A stretch of DNA of 64,000 nucleotides, taken from Bradyrhizobium prioriisuperbiae (GTDB lineage: Bacteria; Pseudomonadota; Alphaproteobacteria; Rhizobiales; Xanthobacteraceae). The notes beneath the pieces were generated by a model, which had not been told where the DNA came from, did no database searches, and was given only the letters and a program-made list of their open reading frames with translations. The stretch is from contig NZ_CP135921.1 of the NCBI RefSeq assembly GCF_032397745.1, forward strand, positions 8,482,501 through 8,546,500. The letters are read 5' to 3'. This document shows, one piece after another, positions 53,496-62,494 of this stretch (position 1 is the stretch's first letter; every line of letters begins with the position of its first letter). The translations under genes were made by a program, and so were the position numbers.

Positions 53496-56002
53496 GCCAG
53501 ACCGCTCGCGCTCTTGGTTTTCAGGCCATCCGGCCGCTGCAGGAAGTAACGGGATGCGATCGCGTCGGCGAAGCGCATCAAGGTCTGTTCGAATGCCAGC
53601 ACCGACGACGGCTCGATATCGTCGGCCGCGGCGCTGGCGATCTCGCCGGCAAACAGGTCGATGAAGCGCTTGGGCTCTTCGGGGATGCCGTCGTCATTGA
53701 GTGTCGGCAGCGTGTCCAGGTGGTCGCGCAACAGGTTGATCTGGAAGCTGACCGAGCGCGGGTTATAAGGGTCGAGCAGCGCCATGTCCCGCACTGGCGC
53801 GAGCGCCACACCGGTGAGATAGCGCGAGTGATAAGTGATCTGGGAATCGATCAGGTCGAGCAGAATCTCGAGATCGTCGGCGCTAGCCTTGTCGCCGGCG
53901 AAATTACGCACAAACCGGCAGGTGTTGATCGCACGCTCGACACGGCGTCCGATGTCGAGAAAACGCCAGCCGGCAACCCGGTTGATGTTTTCCTGGGCGA
54001 GGCCCGAGATTGCGGCCAGCGTCACCAGCGCGCGGTCGGCCACCTCGAACGCTTCCGCTTCGGTGGCGAGATCGCTCGGCTTGAGCACCAGCTGCGCCTC
54101 CAGCTTGCCAAGCAGCTTCCAGCTGTCGACCGACAGCCGTTCGCGGATCACCGAGGCGGCACCATAGGCCATCCGGACGTTGGACAGCACCGAGCCGTAG
54201 TTGGCGACCGAGCCGAGCGCGGTCGCAATGATCGACAGTGAACGTTGTCCGATATTGTCGGCGGGAACCGCTCCCCACGCCACCAGCAGTCCCGCCAGCC
54301 GCTGCAGCGGCCCAGCGGCATCTCCCACCGCGAGATCGACATCGACGCTCTTCGCGCACAGGCAGCGCACGATCCGCAGCATCGCCTCGGCACGCTCCAG
54401 ATAGCGTCCGAACCAGAACAGATTGTCGGCGGCGCGGCTCGGCAGATTACCAAGGATGCGCCGGATACTGACATTCTCGTTGGACGGCAGCAGTGTCTCG
54501 ACCGGCACCGGACTTTGCGACAGCACCCAGACGTCGGCCGACTGCACGCCATCGCCCATGCTGACCGCGCGCGCATCGGCCTTGTCGGAAATCAGGCAGA
54601 AGCCGCCGGGCATCACATGCCAGCCGTCCGGCGTCGCGGCCGCGAACACCCGCAGCACGAACGGACGCGGCACCAGACGATCGCTCTCGAACACCGGCGC
54701 AGTCGACAGCCGCACCAGTTCCTGTCCGACAAAATCCAGCCCGCGCGCCTTGATCGCGGCCTTCACCTTGTCCGCCGTCGCCTTGCCGAGATCCGGCATG
54801 ACCAGGTTCTGGCGATCAGCAAATCCGGGCACACGGTCTTCGAACGCGCCCGCGATCGACATGGTGTCAAAATTTTCGAGGACTTTGTCGCGCGCACGCT
54901 GCTGTCCGCACCACCAGGTCGCGATATTGGGCATCGCCAGATCTTCGCCGGTCAAATGCCGGGCGATGCGCGGCATGAAGCTCAGCAGCGCACGGGATTC
55001 GATGAAGCCTGAGCCCGGCATGTTGGCGACGACCACACTGCCGTCACGGATGGTCGAGGTCAGCTGCGGCACGCCGAGACGCGAGATGCCGTTCAATTCC
55101 AGCGGATCGATGAAGTCGGCATCCACCCGCCGCCACAGCACATCGGCGCGCTTCAATCCCGCGATGGTGCGCACATGCACCTTGCCGTCATGAACCACGA
55201 GATCGTCGCCCTCGACCAGCAGGAAGCCGAGATAGCGCGCCAGATACGACTGCTCGGAATAAGTCTGGCTGTAAGGGCCGGGTGTCATCAGGCAGATACG
55301 CGGATCGGAGCGATCGGCCTTGGCGGCGAGCCCGCCGCGAAAGGCGCGGAAGAACGGCGCGAGACGCTGCACGTTCATGCTGGCGTAGGTCGAGTGATAG
55401 GCCCGCGACATCGCCAGCCGGTTTTCCAGCGCATAGCCGGCGCCGGACGGCGCCTGCGCCCGATCGTTCAGCACCCACCAGCGGCCGTCGGGGCCGCGGC
55501 CGATGTCGGCGGCATAGAGATGCAGCCAGCGACCGCCGGGAGGATTAATCCCCACCAGCGGCCGCAGGAATTCCTTGCTGCCGGCAACCACCGCGGCCGG
55601 CAACACGCCATCGGTCACGAGCTTCGCCGGCCCATAGATGTCGGCGAGCAGCGTCTCGAATATCGACGCGCGCTGTGCGATGCCCGCGGTAATCTCCTGC
55701 CACTCGTTCTGCTCGATCAGCAGCGGCAGGCTGGAGACTGGCCAGATCCGCTCCTTGGCTTCATCGCCGACGCGGTAGGAAATCCCGAGGTCGCGGATGT
55801 GCCGTCGCGCCACCGCCAGCGAGCGGTCCATGTCCTTTTCGGAGAGATGGCCGAGCAAGGTTCGCCAATATGGCTTCGGCTTGCCGTCGGCACCGATGAA
55901 TTCATCCGGAATGCCCGGCAGCGGCTTATAATCCGCGTAGGACGCAGCCCAGCTGTCCTCGAAAGAGGCCGGCTTGGGTTGGTTCCCTGCGGCGGGATTC
56001 AT
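53492..56002 (-). CDS. Circularly permuted ATP-grasp enzyme fused to Alpha-E domain
   Basis: 836 residues from ATG 56002, 4 bp after the upstream stop (a TTG at 56035 would overlap it). Residues about 30-490 are the circularly permuted ATP-grasp unit (formerly DUF404/DUF407): VLNDRAQAPSGAGYALENRL, SDPRICLMTPGPYSQTYSEQ, YLARYLGFLLVEGDDLVVHD and FVGQELVRLSTAPVF. Residues about 520-830 are the helical Alpha-E domain (DUF403): SRAADNLFWFGRYLERAEAM and DIGRRVERAINTCRFVRNFA. In many genomes these are separate genes; here they are fused. The ATP-grasp part is predicted to form amide bonds (peptide ligase). It acts with the two transglutaminase-like proteins beside it. Confidence 0.92.
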   Translation of the reverse strand: MNPAAGNQPKPASFEDSWAASYADYKPLPGIPDEFIGADGKPKPYWRTLLGHLSEKDMDRSLAVARRHIRDLGISYRVGDEAKERIWPVSSLPLLIEQNEWQEITAGIAQRASIFETLLADIYGPAKLVTDGVLPAAVVAGSKEFLRPLVGINPPGGRWLHLYAADIGRGPDGRWWVLNDRAQAPSGAGYALENRLAMSRAYHSTYASMNVQRLAPFFRAFRGGLAAKADRSDPRICLMTPGPYSQTYSEQSYLARYLGFLLVEGDDLVVHDGKVHVRTIAGLKRADVLWRRVDADFIDPLELNGISRLGVPQLTSTIRDGSVVVANMPGSGFIESRALLSFMPRIARHLTGEDLAMPNIATWWCGQQRARDKVLENFDTMSIAGAFEDRVPGFADRQNLVMPDLGKATADKVKAAIKARGLDFVGQELVRLSTAPVFESDRLVPRPFVLRVFAAATPDGWHVMPGGFCLISDKADARAVSMGDGVQSADVWVLSQSPVPVETLLPSNENVSIRRILGNLPSRAADNLFWFGRYLERAEAMLRIVRCLCAKSVDVDLAVGDAAGPLQRLAGLLVAWGAVPADNIGQRSLSIIATALGSVANYGSVLSNVRMAYGAASVIRERLSVDSWKLLGKLEAQLVLKPSDLATEAEAFEVADRALVTLAAISGLAQENINRVAGWRFLDIGRRVERAINTCRFVRNFAGDKASADDLEILLDLIDSQITYHSRYLTGVALAPVRDMALLDPYNPRSVSFQINLLRDHLDTLPTLNDDGIPEEPKRFIDLFAGEIASAAADDIEPSSVLAFEQTLMRFADAIASRYFLQRPDGLKTKSASGLA

Positions 56003-56006
56003 GCAT

Positions 56007-59000
56007 TCACCAGTTCGCGCGTCGCCTGAGATCAAGCGTCAAGGGAAACTCCCCGACCGGCTCCGCAGCGGGAGAATCGACGGGGCCGCCAGTATGGCCA
56101 TGATCCTGGAAGCGCGCCAGCCGCCGTGCCTGCGCCTCGTATGAATTTACCGGGAAGGTATCGTAACTGCGGCCGCCCGGATGGGCGACATGATAGACGC
56201 AGCCGCCCAGCGAGCGGCGATTCCAGCTGTCGATCAGATCGAAGGTCAGCGGCACATGCACGGGAATGGCCGGATGCAGGCCGGTGGCCGGCTGCCAGGC
56301 CTTGAAACGCACGCCGGCGACGGCTTCTCCGGAGACACCGGTGGAGGTCAACGGCAGTCTGCGGCCGTTGCAGGTCACGACATGGCGGCCAGGCACCAGG
56401 CCATTGGCCTTGATCTGCAGGCGTTCGACCGACGAATCGACAAAGCGAACGGTGCCGCCGCCGACATCCTCCTCGCCCAGCACATGCCAGGGCTCCAGCG
56501 CCTGCCGCAGCTCGAGCTTGACCCCGGAATATTCCACCGCGCCGTAGAACGGAAAACGAAATTCGCGTTGCGCTTGAAACCACTCCGGCTCGAAATGATA
56601 ACCCGCACTATCGAGGTCGGCGAGGACGTCGAGGAAATCCGCCCAGGCGAAATGCGGCAGCATGAAACGATCATGCAGGGCCGTTCCCCACCGCACCAGC
56701 GCGCCGCTCTGCGGTGCCTGCCAGAACCACGCGATCAGGGCGCGCAGCAGCAGTTGCTGGGCCAGACTCATGCGCGCGTCCGGCGGCATCTCGAACGAGC
56801 GGAATTCGATCAGGCCGAGGCGGCCAGTCGGACCATCCGGCGAATAGAGCTTGTCGATGCAGATCTCGGCGCGATGGGTGTTACCGCTGACGTCGGTCAG
56901 CAGGTTACGGAACAGACGGTCGACCAGCCACAGCGGAATGCTGCCGGCTTCCGGATCCGGCACCTGCGCCAGCGCAATCTCGAGTTCGTACAGACTATCC
57001 AGCCGCGCCTCGTCGATCCGCGGCGCCTGACTGGTCGGGCCGATGAACAGGCCGGAGAAGAGATACGACAGCGAGGGGTGACGCTGCCAATAGACCAGCA
57101 TGCTGCGCAGCAGATCGGGGCGGCGCAGGAACGGGGAATCCGTCGGTTTCGCACCACCGAACACCACATGGTTGCCGCCGCCGGTGCCGACATGACGGCC
57201 GTCGATCATGTATTTGTCGGTGCCGAGGCGGCATTGCCGCGCGTCCTCGTAAACACCTGTCGTGGTTTCCACGGCCTGCCGCCAGGTCTCGGCCGGATGA
57301 ACGTTGACCTCGATGACACCGGGATCCGGCGTCACTTTGATGACATTGAGACGGGGATCGACCGGTGGCGGATAACCTTCGATATGGACTGGGCAGCCGG
57401 TCTCTCGCGCGCTGCGCTCAATCACGGCGATCAGCGCCAGATAATCCTCGAGACGCTCCACCGGCGGCATGAACACGCAGAGGATGCCGTCGCGCGACTC
57501 GACTGACAGCGCGGTGCGCACATAGCCGCCAACATCGGAGGCGCCGGGTGGCACCGCTCCGCGCGACGCCTCGCGAGCGCGTGGCGGCTTCTGAGTCTGC
57601 AGTCTGGCCAGTTCTTCCATCGACGGCAGCGGCGGCAGCGGCTGCGTCGGATCCTGTTCATGGGTGTAGGGAAATTCCGACGGCGGGACCCAGGGCAAGC
57701 TGCCAAGCGGCAGCCGCAAGCCGATTGCGGAATCACCCGGCATCAGAAACAGGCGACCGCGGCGCAGCTGCCACTTCTCGCTCCGCCAGCGCCAGTCGCG
57801 CGCTTCGGCATTCCAGGGCTGAACCGGAAGCACAAAGCCGACCGGCTTCGACAGCCCGCGCTCGAACGTCCGCAACATCCGCGCGCGCGCTTCCGCGTCG
57901 TCGATCTTGGAATCCAGCACGTCAACATTGGCCGGAAGCTCACCCTCCTTGAGCAGCCAATGCGCCGGATCTTCAAAAGCGGGAAGAACGTTCTCGGCGC
58001 CAATGCCGAGATTGGTGGCAATACCCGCGGTCAGTTGCTCGGCCTGCTCGACCGTCGCCTGGTGCGAATCGCGCTCATTGGCAACCAGCGCCGGATCGGA
58101 CCAGATCGGCAGGCCATCCTTGCGCCAGTACAGCGCAAACGCCCAGCGCGGCAGGCTCTCTCCCGGATACCATTTGCCCTGGCCGTAATGCAGGAAACCG
58201 TTCGGCGCAAAACGCGTGCGCAAGCGCCGGATGAGATCGTCGGCGAACTGGCGTTTGGTCGGGCCGACCGCCCCGGTGTTCCACTCGGCACCATCGAAGT
58301 CATCGATCGAAATGAACGTCGGCTCACCGCCCATGGTGAGGCGGACATCCCGGGATTTGAGATCACGGTCGACGATATCGCCCAGCGCGTCGAGCTTCGC
58401 CCATGCTTCATCGGAAAACGGCCGGGTGACCCGCGGCGCCTCGTGAATGCGCGTCACGTTCATCTCGAAGCCGAATTCGGTTTTCGCCGGCTCCGTCATG
58501 CCCGCGATCGGCGCCGCCGCGCGATAGTGAGGCGCCGCGAACAACGGAATGTGGCCCTCGGCGCACAGCATTCCGGAGGTGGCGTCAAAACCGATCCATC
58601 CCGCACCCGGAATGTAGATTTCGGCCCAGGCATGCAGATCGCAGAAATCATGATCCGTGCCCTGCGGACCATCGAGCGGATCGATGTCGGCTTTCAACTG
58701 GATCAGATAACCGGAGACGAACCGCGCCGCGAGACCCAGACGGCGGGCGATCTGCACCAGCAGCCACGCCGAGTCACGGCACGAACCCGAACCGAGCGAC
58801 AGGGTTTCTTCCGGCTCCTGAACGCCGGGCTCCATCCGGATCACATAGGCGATATCCTTCTGCAGCCGCGCATTGAGGGCGACCAGCATGTCGACCGTGC
58901 GCGGGGCTCGCTTGGGCAAGCTCGCCAACAGAGCCGCCAAACGCGGGCCGGCCGGCTCCGGCGTTCGATACGCCGCGAGTTCGCCGATCAGGTCTTCCGG

Positions 59001-59318
59001 ATAGGCGAAGGGATAGGATTCCGCGAACGGTTCGACGAAAAAGTCGAATGGATTGACCACCGACATGTCAGCCGTGAGATCAACCTGAATCGAGAACTCT
59101 TTGGACTTCTCGGGGAAGACAAACCGCGCGAACCAGTTGCCGTGGGGGTCCTGCTGCCAGTTGATGAAGTGTTCCGACGGCGTGACCTTGAGCGAATAAC
59201 TCGGGATCCTGGTGCGGCTGTGCGGCGCCGGACGCAGGCGAACCACCTGGGGGCCGAGCGAGATCGGGCGGTCGTAGGTGTACCGCGTGAGATGATGGAG
59301 CGAGACGAGGATGGACAA
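56007..59318 (-). CDS. Large transglutaminase-DUF2126 protein
   Basis: 1103 residues. The N-terminal 290 residues are a transglutaminase-like unit with its own beta domain ([20 protein letters not shown]) and Cys180 in [20 protein letters not shown], His229 in [12 protein letters not shown] and Asp245 in GFDATSG. The remaining 800 residues are DUF2126, with [40 protein letters not shown] (a glutamine-synthetase-like feature) and [20 protein letters not shown]. The C-terminal part resembles a COOH-NH2 ligase. It is the first gene of the three-gene operon and is divergent from the zinc metallopeptidase gene. Confidence 0.93.
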   Translation of the reverse strand: MSILVSLHHLTRYTYDRPISLGPQVVRLRPAPHSRTRIPSYSLKVTPSEHFINWQQDPHGNWFARFVFPEKSKEFSIQVDLTADMSVVNPFDFFVEPFAESYPFAYPEDLIGELAAYRTPEPAGPRLAALLASLPKRAPRTVDMLVALNARLQKDIAYVIRMEPGVQEPEETLSLGSGSCRDSAWLLVQIARRLGLAARFVSGYLIQLKADIDPLDGPQGTDHDFCDLHAWAEIYIPGAGWIGFDATSGMLCAEGHIPLFAAPHYRAAAPIAGMTEPAKTEFGFEMNVTRIHEAPRVTRPFSDEAWAKLDALGDIVDRDLKSRDVRLTMGGEPTFISIDDFDGAEWNTGAVGPTKRQFADDLIRRLRTRFAPNGFLHYGQGKWYPGESLPRWAFALYWRKDGLPIWSDPALVANERDSHQATVEQAEQLTAGIATNLGIGAENVLPAFEDPAHWLLKEGELPANVDVLDSKIDDAEARARMLRTFERGLSKPVGFVLPVQPWNAEARDWRWRSEKWQLRRGRLFLMPGDSAIGLRLPLGSLPWVPPSEFPYTHEQDPTQPLPPLPSMEELARLQTQKPPRAREASRGAVPPGASDVGGYVRTALSVESRDGILCVFMPPVERLEDYLALIAVIERSARETGCPVHIEGYPPPVDPRLNVIKVTPDPGVIEVNVHPAETWRQAVETTTGVYEDARQCRLGTDKYMIDGRHVGTGGGNHVVFGGAKPTDSPFLRRPDLLRSMLVYWQRHPSLSYLFSGLFIGPTSQAPRIDEARLDSLYELEIALAQVPDPEAGSIPLWLVDRLFRNLLTDVSGNTHRAEICIDKLYSPDGPTGRLGLIEFRSFEMPPDARMSLAQQLLLRALIAWFWQAPQSGALVRWGTALHDRFMLPHFAWADFLDVLADLDSAGYHFEPEWFQAQREFRFPFYGAVEYSGVKLELRQALEPWHVLGEEDVGGGTVRFVDSSVERLQIKANGLVPGRHVVTCNGRRLPLTSTGVSGEAVAGVRFKAWQPATGLHPAIPVHVPLTFDLIDSWNRRSLGGCVYHVAHPGGRSYDTFPVNSYEAQARRLARFQDHGHTGGPVDSPAAEPVGEFPLTLDLRRRANW

Positions 59319-59656
59319 AGGCGTGGGTCCCGCGTTGAAGAGAAAGAGAAGGTATCCAGAGTTCAGCGCAAATCGGTGACTGTCAACGTGGCGAAGCCAC
59401 CAAACCCGGCTAATCCATTGAAATTGCCTGACTTTGCGGCAGCCTGCTCATAAAGCAGCCAAAATGAGCTAAAATCCACGGCAGAATCGCCAGCGGCTGG
59501 CCACCAGCCGGGACAGCGACCTCAAACCCGAGATTGATGGATGTACGGACGCGATCCGTGATGGAACTGGGCATATTGAGGCCTGTTATCACGGGCCTCG
59601 TTACGGGCCGGTTACGCGTATCGGGATAGTTATAGGCGACAGGGAATTTCAATACG
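59319..59656. other. Divergent promoter region of the ATP-grasp/transglutaminase locus
   Basis: About 340 bases between the minus-strand operon and the plus-strand metallopeptidase gene. It should hold both promoters. A minus-strand frame (59410-59670) overlaps the metallopeptidase start and has no recognisable character. I see no clear operator. Confidence 0.5.
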
Positions 59657-60847
59657 ATGAGGCTGTTCAAGTGCGCCGTCTGCGCGCAACTGCTGTATTT
59701 CGAGAATACCCGCTGCGAGAAGTGCGGGCATGTCCTTGGTTATGAACCCGGGCAGAATAGACTGCTTGCGCTCGACCCGCATGAGCCGCAAGACACCGCC
59801 CCTCAGGATCGCAACTCCCCGAAATCGCCGCCTCAAGCACCGGAGTCTCAACAACCCTCCCCCGCCGAACCCCTGGCCAACCTGTGGCGCGAGGTCCCGG
59901 CATCTGACGCGACCTACAAATTCTGCTTCAACAGCAAATTCGGCATCTGCAACTGGCTGGTCGATGGCACCTCATCCGAAAATTTCTGCGTGGCTTGCCG
60001 GCACAACGGCATCATTCCCGATCTGTCACAATCGCAGAATGTCGCGAACTGGCAAAAGATCGAGGCGGCCAAGCATCGGTTGTTCTACACCCTGCTGCGT
60101 CTGAATCTTCCACTGCAGACCCGTGCCGAAAATCCGGAAGGGCTGCTGTTCAACTTCCTGGCGGATTCGCCGTTCGATACCAACGCAAGGGTGATGACCG
60201 GCCACGACAGCGGATTGATCACGCTGGCCATTACTGAGGCCGACGATGTCGAGCGGGAGCGACGGCGCTCACTAATGGGTGAGCCGTACCGCACCCTGCT
60301 GGGACATTTCCGGCACGAGGTCGGGCACTACTTCTGGGACCGGCTGGTCCGCGACCGCGACGGCCAGGATGCCTTTCGGGCGGTGTTCGGCGATGACAGC
60401 CGGAATTATCAGGAGGGGCTGCAGATCTATTACAGCCAGGGCGCGCCGCAAGACTGGCAGGATCATTTCGTCAGCGCCTACGCAACGTCGCATCCCTGGG
60501 AGGATTTCGCGGAAACCTGGGCGCATTATCTGCACATCGTCGATACGATGGAGATGGCCCGCGCCTTCAACCTGCATGTCGAACCGCGGATCGACGACAG
60601 CGGGCAGCTCGAGGCGACCATCGATTTCAATTCCTACAAGATCGCGAGTTTCCAGATCATCGTGGATGGCTGGCTGCCGGTGTCGTTCGCCATGAACAAC
60701 ATCAACCGCTGCATGGGGCAGCCCGACCTCTATCCATTCATTCTTTCACCGGCGGTGATCGACAAGCTCGCGTTCATCCATGAGCTGGTGCGGGAAAAGC
60801 CGTCTCCGGTCAGCGTAGAGCAGGCGGCGGAAGCGGCAGCCAATTGA
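59657..60847 (+). CDS. Zinc-ribbon HExxH metallopeptidase-like protein (DUF2248 type)
   Basis: 396 residues. An N-terminal zinc ribbon has Cys6, Cys9, Cys20 and Cys23 (KCAVCAQLLYFENTRCEKCG); a Pro/Gln/Ser-rich linker follows (41-75). A second Cys set is Cys90, Cys98, Cys111 and Cys114. The catalytic-looking HEVGH is at 220-224 (LLGHFRHEVGHYFWDRLV), and a downstream PWEDFAETWAHYLHIVDTME supplies acidic residues for a gluzincin-like metal site. There is no signal peptide. It is divergent from the ATP-grasp/transglutaminase operon, and in related genomes the two are often neighbours, so it may process the product or target of that system. Confidence 0.9.
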   Translation: MRLFKCAVCAQLLYFENTRCEKCGHVLGYEPGQNRLLALDPHEPQDTAPQDRNSPKSPPQAPESQQPSPAEPLANLWREVPASDATYKFCFNSKFGICNWLVDGTSSENFCVACRHNGIIPDLSQSQNVANWQKIEAAKHRLFYTLLRLNLPLQTRAENPEGLLFNFLADSPFDTNARVMTGHDSGLITLAITEADDVERERRRSLMGEPYRTLLGHFRHEVGHYFWDRLVRDRDGQDAFRAVFGDDSRNYQEGLQIYYSQGAPQDWQDHFVSAYATSHPWEDFAETWAHYLHIVDTMEMARAFNLHVEPRIDDSGQLEATIDFNSYKIASFQIIVDGWLPVSFAMNNINRCMGQPDLYPFILSPAVIDKLAFIHELVREKPSPVSVEQAAEAAAN

Positions 60848-60984
60848 TCACCCAGTGTCCCCCAGTGCACCGCTAGGCATATTGCTGTGCCATGATTGCT
60901 GCTGCATGCAAAATTGACGGTACTCAAGTCGAAAAACGTTGCTAGCATCGCCGCCGACTGAAATCCAAATAACAAGGATACCCG

Positions 60985-62403
60985 GTGGGATCACATCAGG
61001 AGCTTTTGCAGGCGACCGCCTGCGACATCGTCGACCGCCTGCACCGCAATGACATCACCTCGCATGACCTGCTTGATGCGCTGGAGGCGCGGATCGCCGA
61101 GGTCGATGGCAAGGTGAATGCGCTCCCCACCCTGTGCTTCGATCGCGCGCGTGCCCATGCCGATGCGCTGGCAAAAAAGCCCGGGGATCAGCGCGGCCTG
61201 CTCGCTGGGCTGCCGATCCCGATCAAGGACCTGACGGAAGTCGAGGGCGTGCTCACCACCCAGGGGTCACCGATCTTTCGCGACAACATCCCGGCGCAAT
61301 CCGACGTACTGGTTAAGCATCTCGAAACCAACGGCGCGGTTGTTTACGCCAAATCGAATACCCCGGAATTCGGCGCCGGCGCCAACACCTTCAATGAGGT
61401 GTTCGGCGCCACACGCAACCCGTGGAATTTATCGCGCTCCGCCGCCGGATCATCGGGCGGCGCCGCAGCAGCCCTTGCCAGCGGCACGGCCTGGGTGGCC
61501 CACGGCTCCGATATGGGCGGCTCACTGCGCAATCCTGCAAGCTTCTGCGGCATCGTCGGACTGCGGCCGAGTGTCGGCCGCGTAGCGCATACGCCGAAGG
61601 CCAAGGTCGACCGCACCCTCGGCGTGCAGGGACCGATGGCCCGCAACGTCGAGGACGTCGCGCTGTTGCTCGATGCGATGAGCGGCGAGCACGCCGCGGA
61701 CCCGCTGTCGCTGCCGCAATTGTCGACGTCATTTCTCGCTGCGGCGCGATCAGGCAATCGCCCGCGCAAGGTGGCCTATTCACCCGATCTCGGCATCACT
61801 CCGGTCGACCCCGAGGTTGCGGCCATCACGCGCCAGGCCGCGCAGAAATTCGCCGACGCCGGCGTCATCGTGGAGGAAGCCCATCCCGACCTGCGCGAGG
61901 CGCACGAGTGTTTCCAGACCCTGCGCGCGTTCGATTTCGCCGTCAGCAAAGCCAAGCTGCTGCGTGACCATCGCGACCTGCTCAAGCCCGAAGTGATCTG
62001 GAACATCGAAAAGGGCCTGCAGCTCAGCGTCGAACAAATTGAAAAGGCCGAGGCGCAGCGGATCGCCATGGCGGCGCGCGCGCTGGCGTTCTTCGAGAGC
62101 TACGACCTGCTGCTGGCGCCGGCGACCATCGTTGCCGCCTTCCCGGTCGAACAGCGCTATCTCGCGGAATGCGCCGGCAAAAAATTTGAGAACTATGTCG
62201 AATGGCTGGCGATCGTCTACGCCATCACGCTGGCGTGCTGCCCGGCATTGTCGATGCCATGCGGCTTTACCAAGGAAGGGTTACCGGTCGGACTGCAGGT
62301 CATCGCCGCACCGCGCGCCGAAGCTCAGCTTCTCGCTGGCGCCAAGGTGCTCGAGGATCTGCTGGATCTGCGCGGCATGACGCCGATTGATCCGAGAGGC
62401 TAA
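60985..62403 (+). CDS. Amidase signature family hydrolase
   Basis: 472 residues from GTG 60985. The Ser-cisSer-Lys triad is visible in LPIPIKDLTEVEGVLTTQGS (Lys), RSAAGSSGGAAAALASG (cis-Ser) and HGSDMGGSLRNPASFCGIVG (nucleophile Ser). It is a full-length member and not part of a gatCAB set. It is distinct from the amidase at 17619. It lies before a strong terminator and is convergent with a peptide-type binding-protein gene, so a role in peptide or amide use is possible but unproven. Confidence 0.92.
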   Translation: MGSHQELLQATACDIVDRLHRNDITSHDLLDALEARIAEVDGKVNALPTLCFDRARAHADALAKKPGDQRGLLAGLPIPIKDLTEVEGVLTTQGSPIFRDNIPAQSDVLVKHLETNGAVVYAKSNTPEFGAGANTFNEVFGATRNPWNLSRSAAGSSGGAAAALASGTAWVAHGSDMGGSLRNPASFCGIVGLRPSVGRVAHTPKAKVDRTLGVQGPMARNVEDVALLLDAMSGEHAADPLSLPQLSTSFLAAARSGNRPRKVAYSPDLGITPVDPEVAAITRQAAQKFADAGVIVEEAHPDLREAHECFQTLRAFDFAVSKAKLLRDHRDLLKPEVIWNIEKGLQLSVEQIEKAEAQRIAMAARALAFFESYDLLLAPATIVAAFPVEQRYLAECAGKKFENYVEWLAIVYAITLACCPALSMPCGFTKEGLPVGLQVIAAPRAEAQLLAGAKVLEDLLDLRGMTPIDPRG

Positions 62404-62440
62404 TTCGAGGACCCCATTCAAGACGGATCGCTGCAGAGCA

Positions 62441-62477
62441 AAGCGGGATGAGATCGCTCTCATCCCGCTTTTTGTTT
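62441..62477 (+). terminator. Rho-independent terminator after the amidase gene
   Basis: GCGGGATGAGA and TCTCATCCCGC form a perfect 11-bp stem around TCGC, followed by TTTTTGTTT. This is a textbook intrinsic terminator for the plus-strand amidase transcript, 40 bp after its stop. It also lies just beyond the end of the convergent binding-protein gene, where it may act in reverse more weakly. Confidence 0.93.
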
Positions 62478-62494
62478 CAGCGCCGTTCGACCGA

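Noticed and set aside
59410..59670. An 86-codon minus-strand frame in the divergent region at 59319-59656
   Set aside because: It overlaps the metallopeptidase start, has no ribosome-binding site that I can see and no family resemblance.
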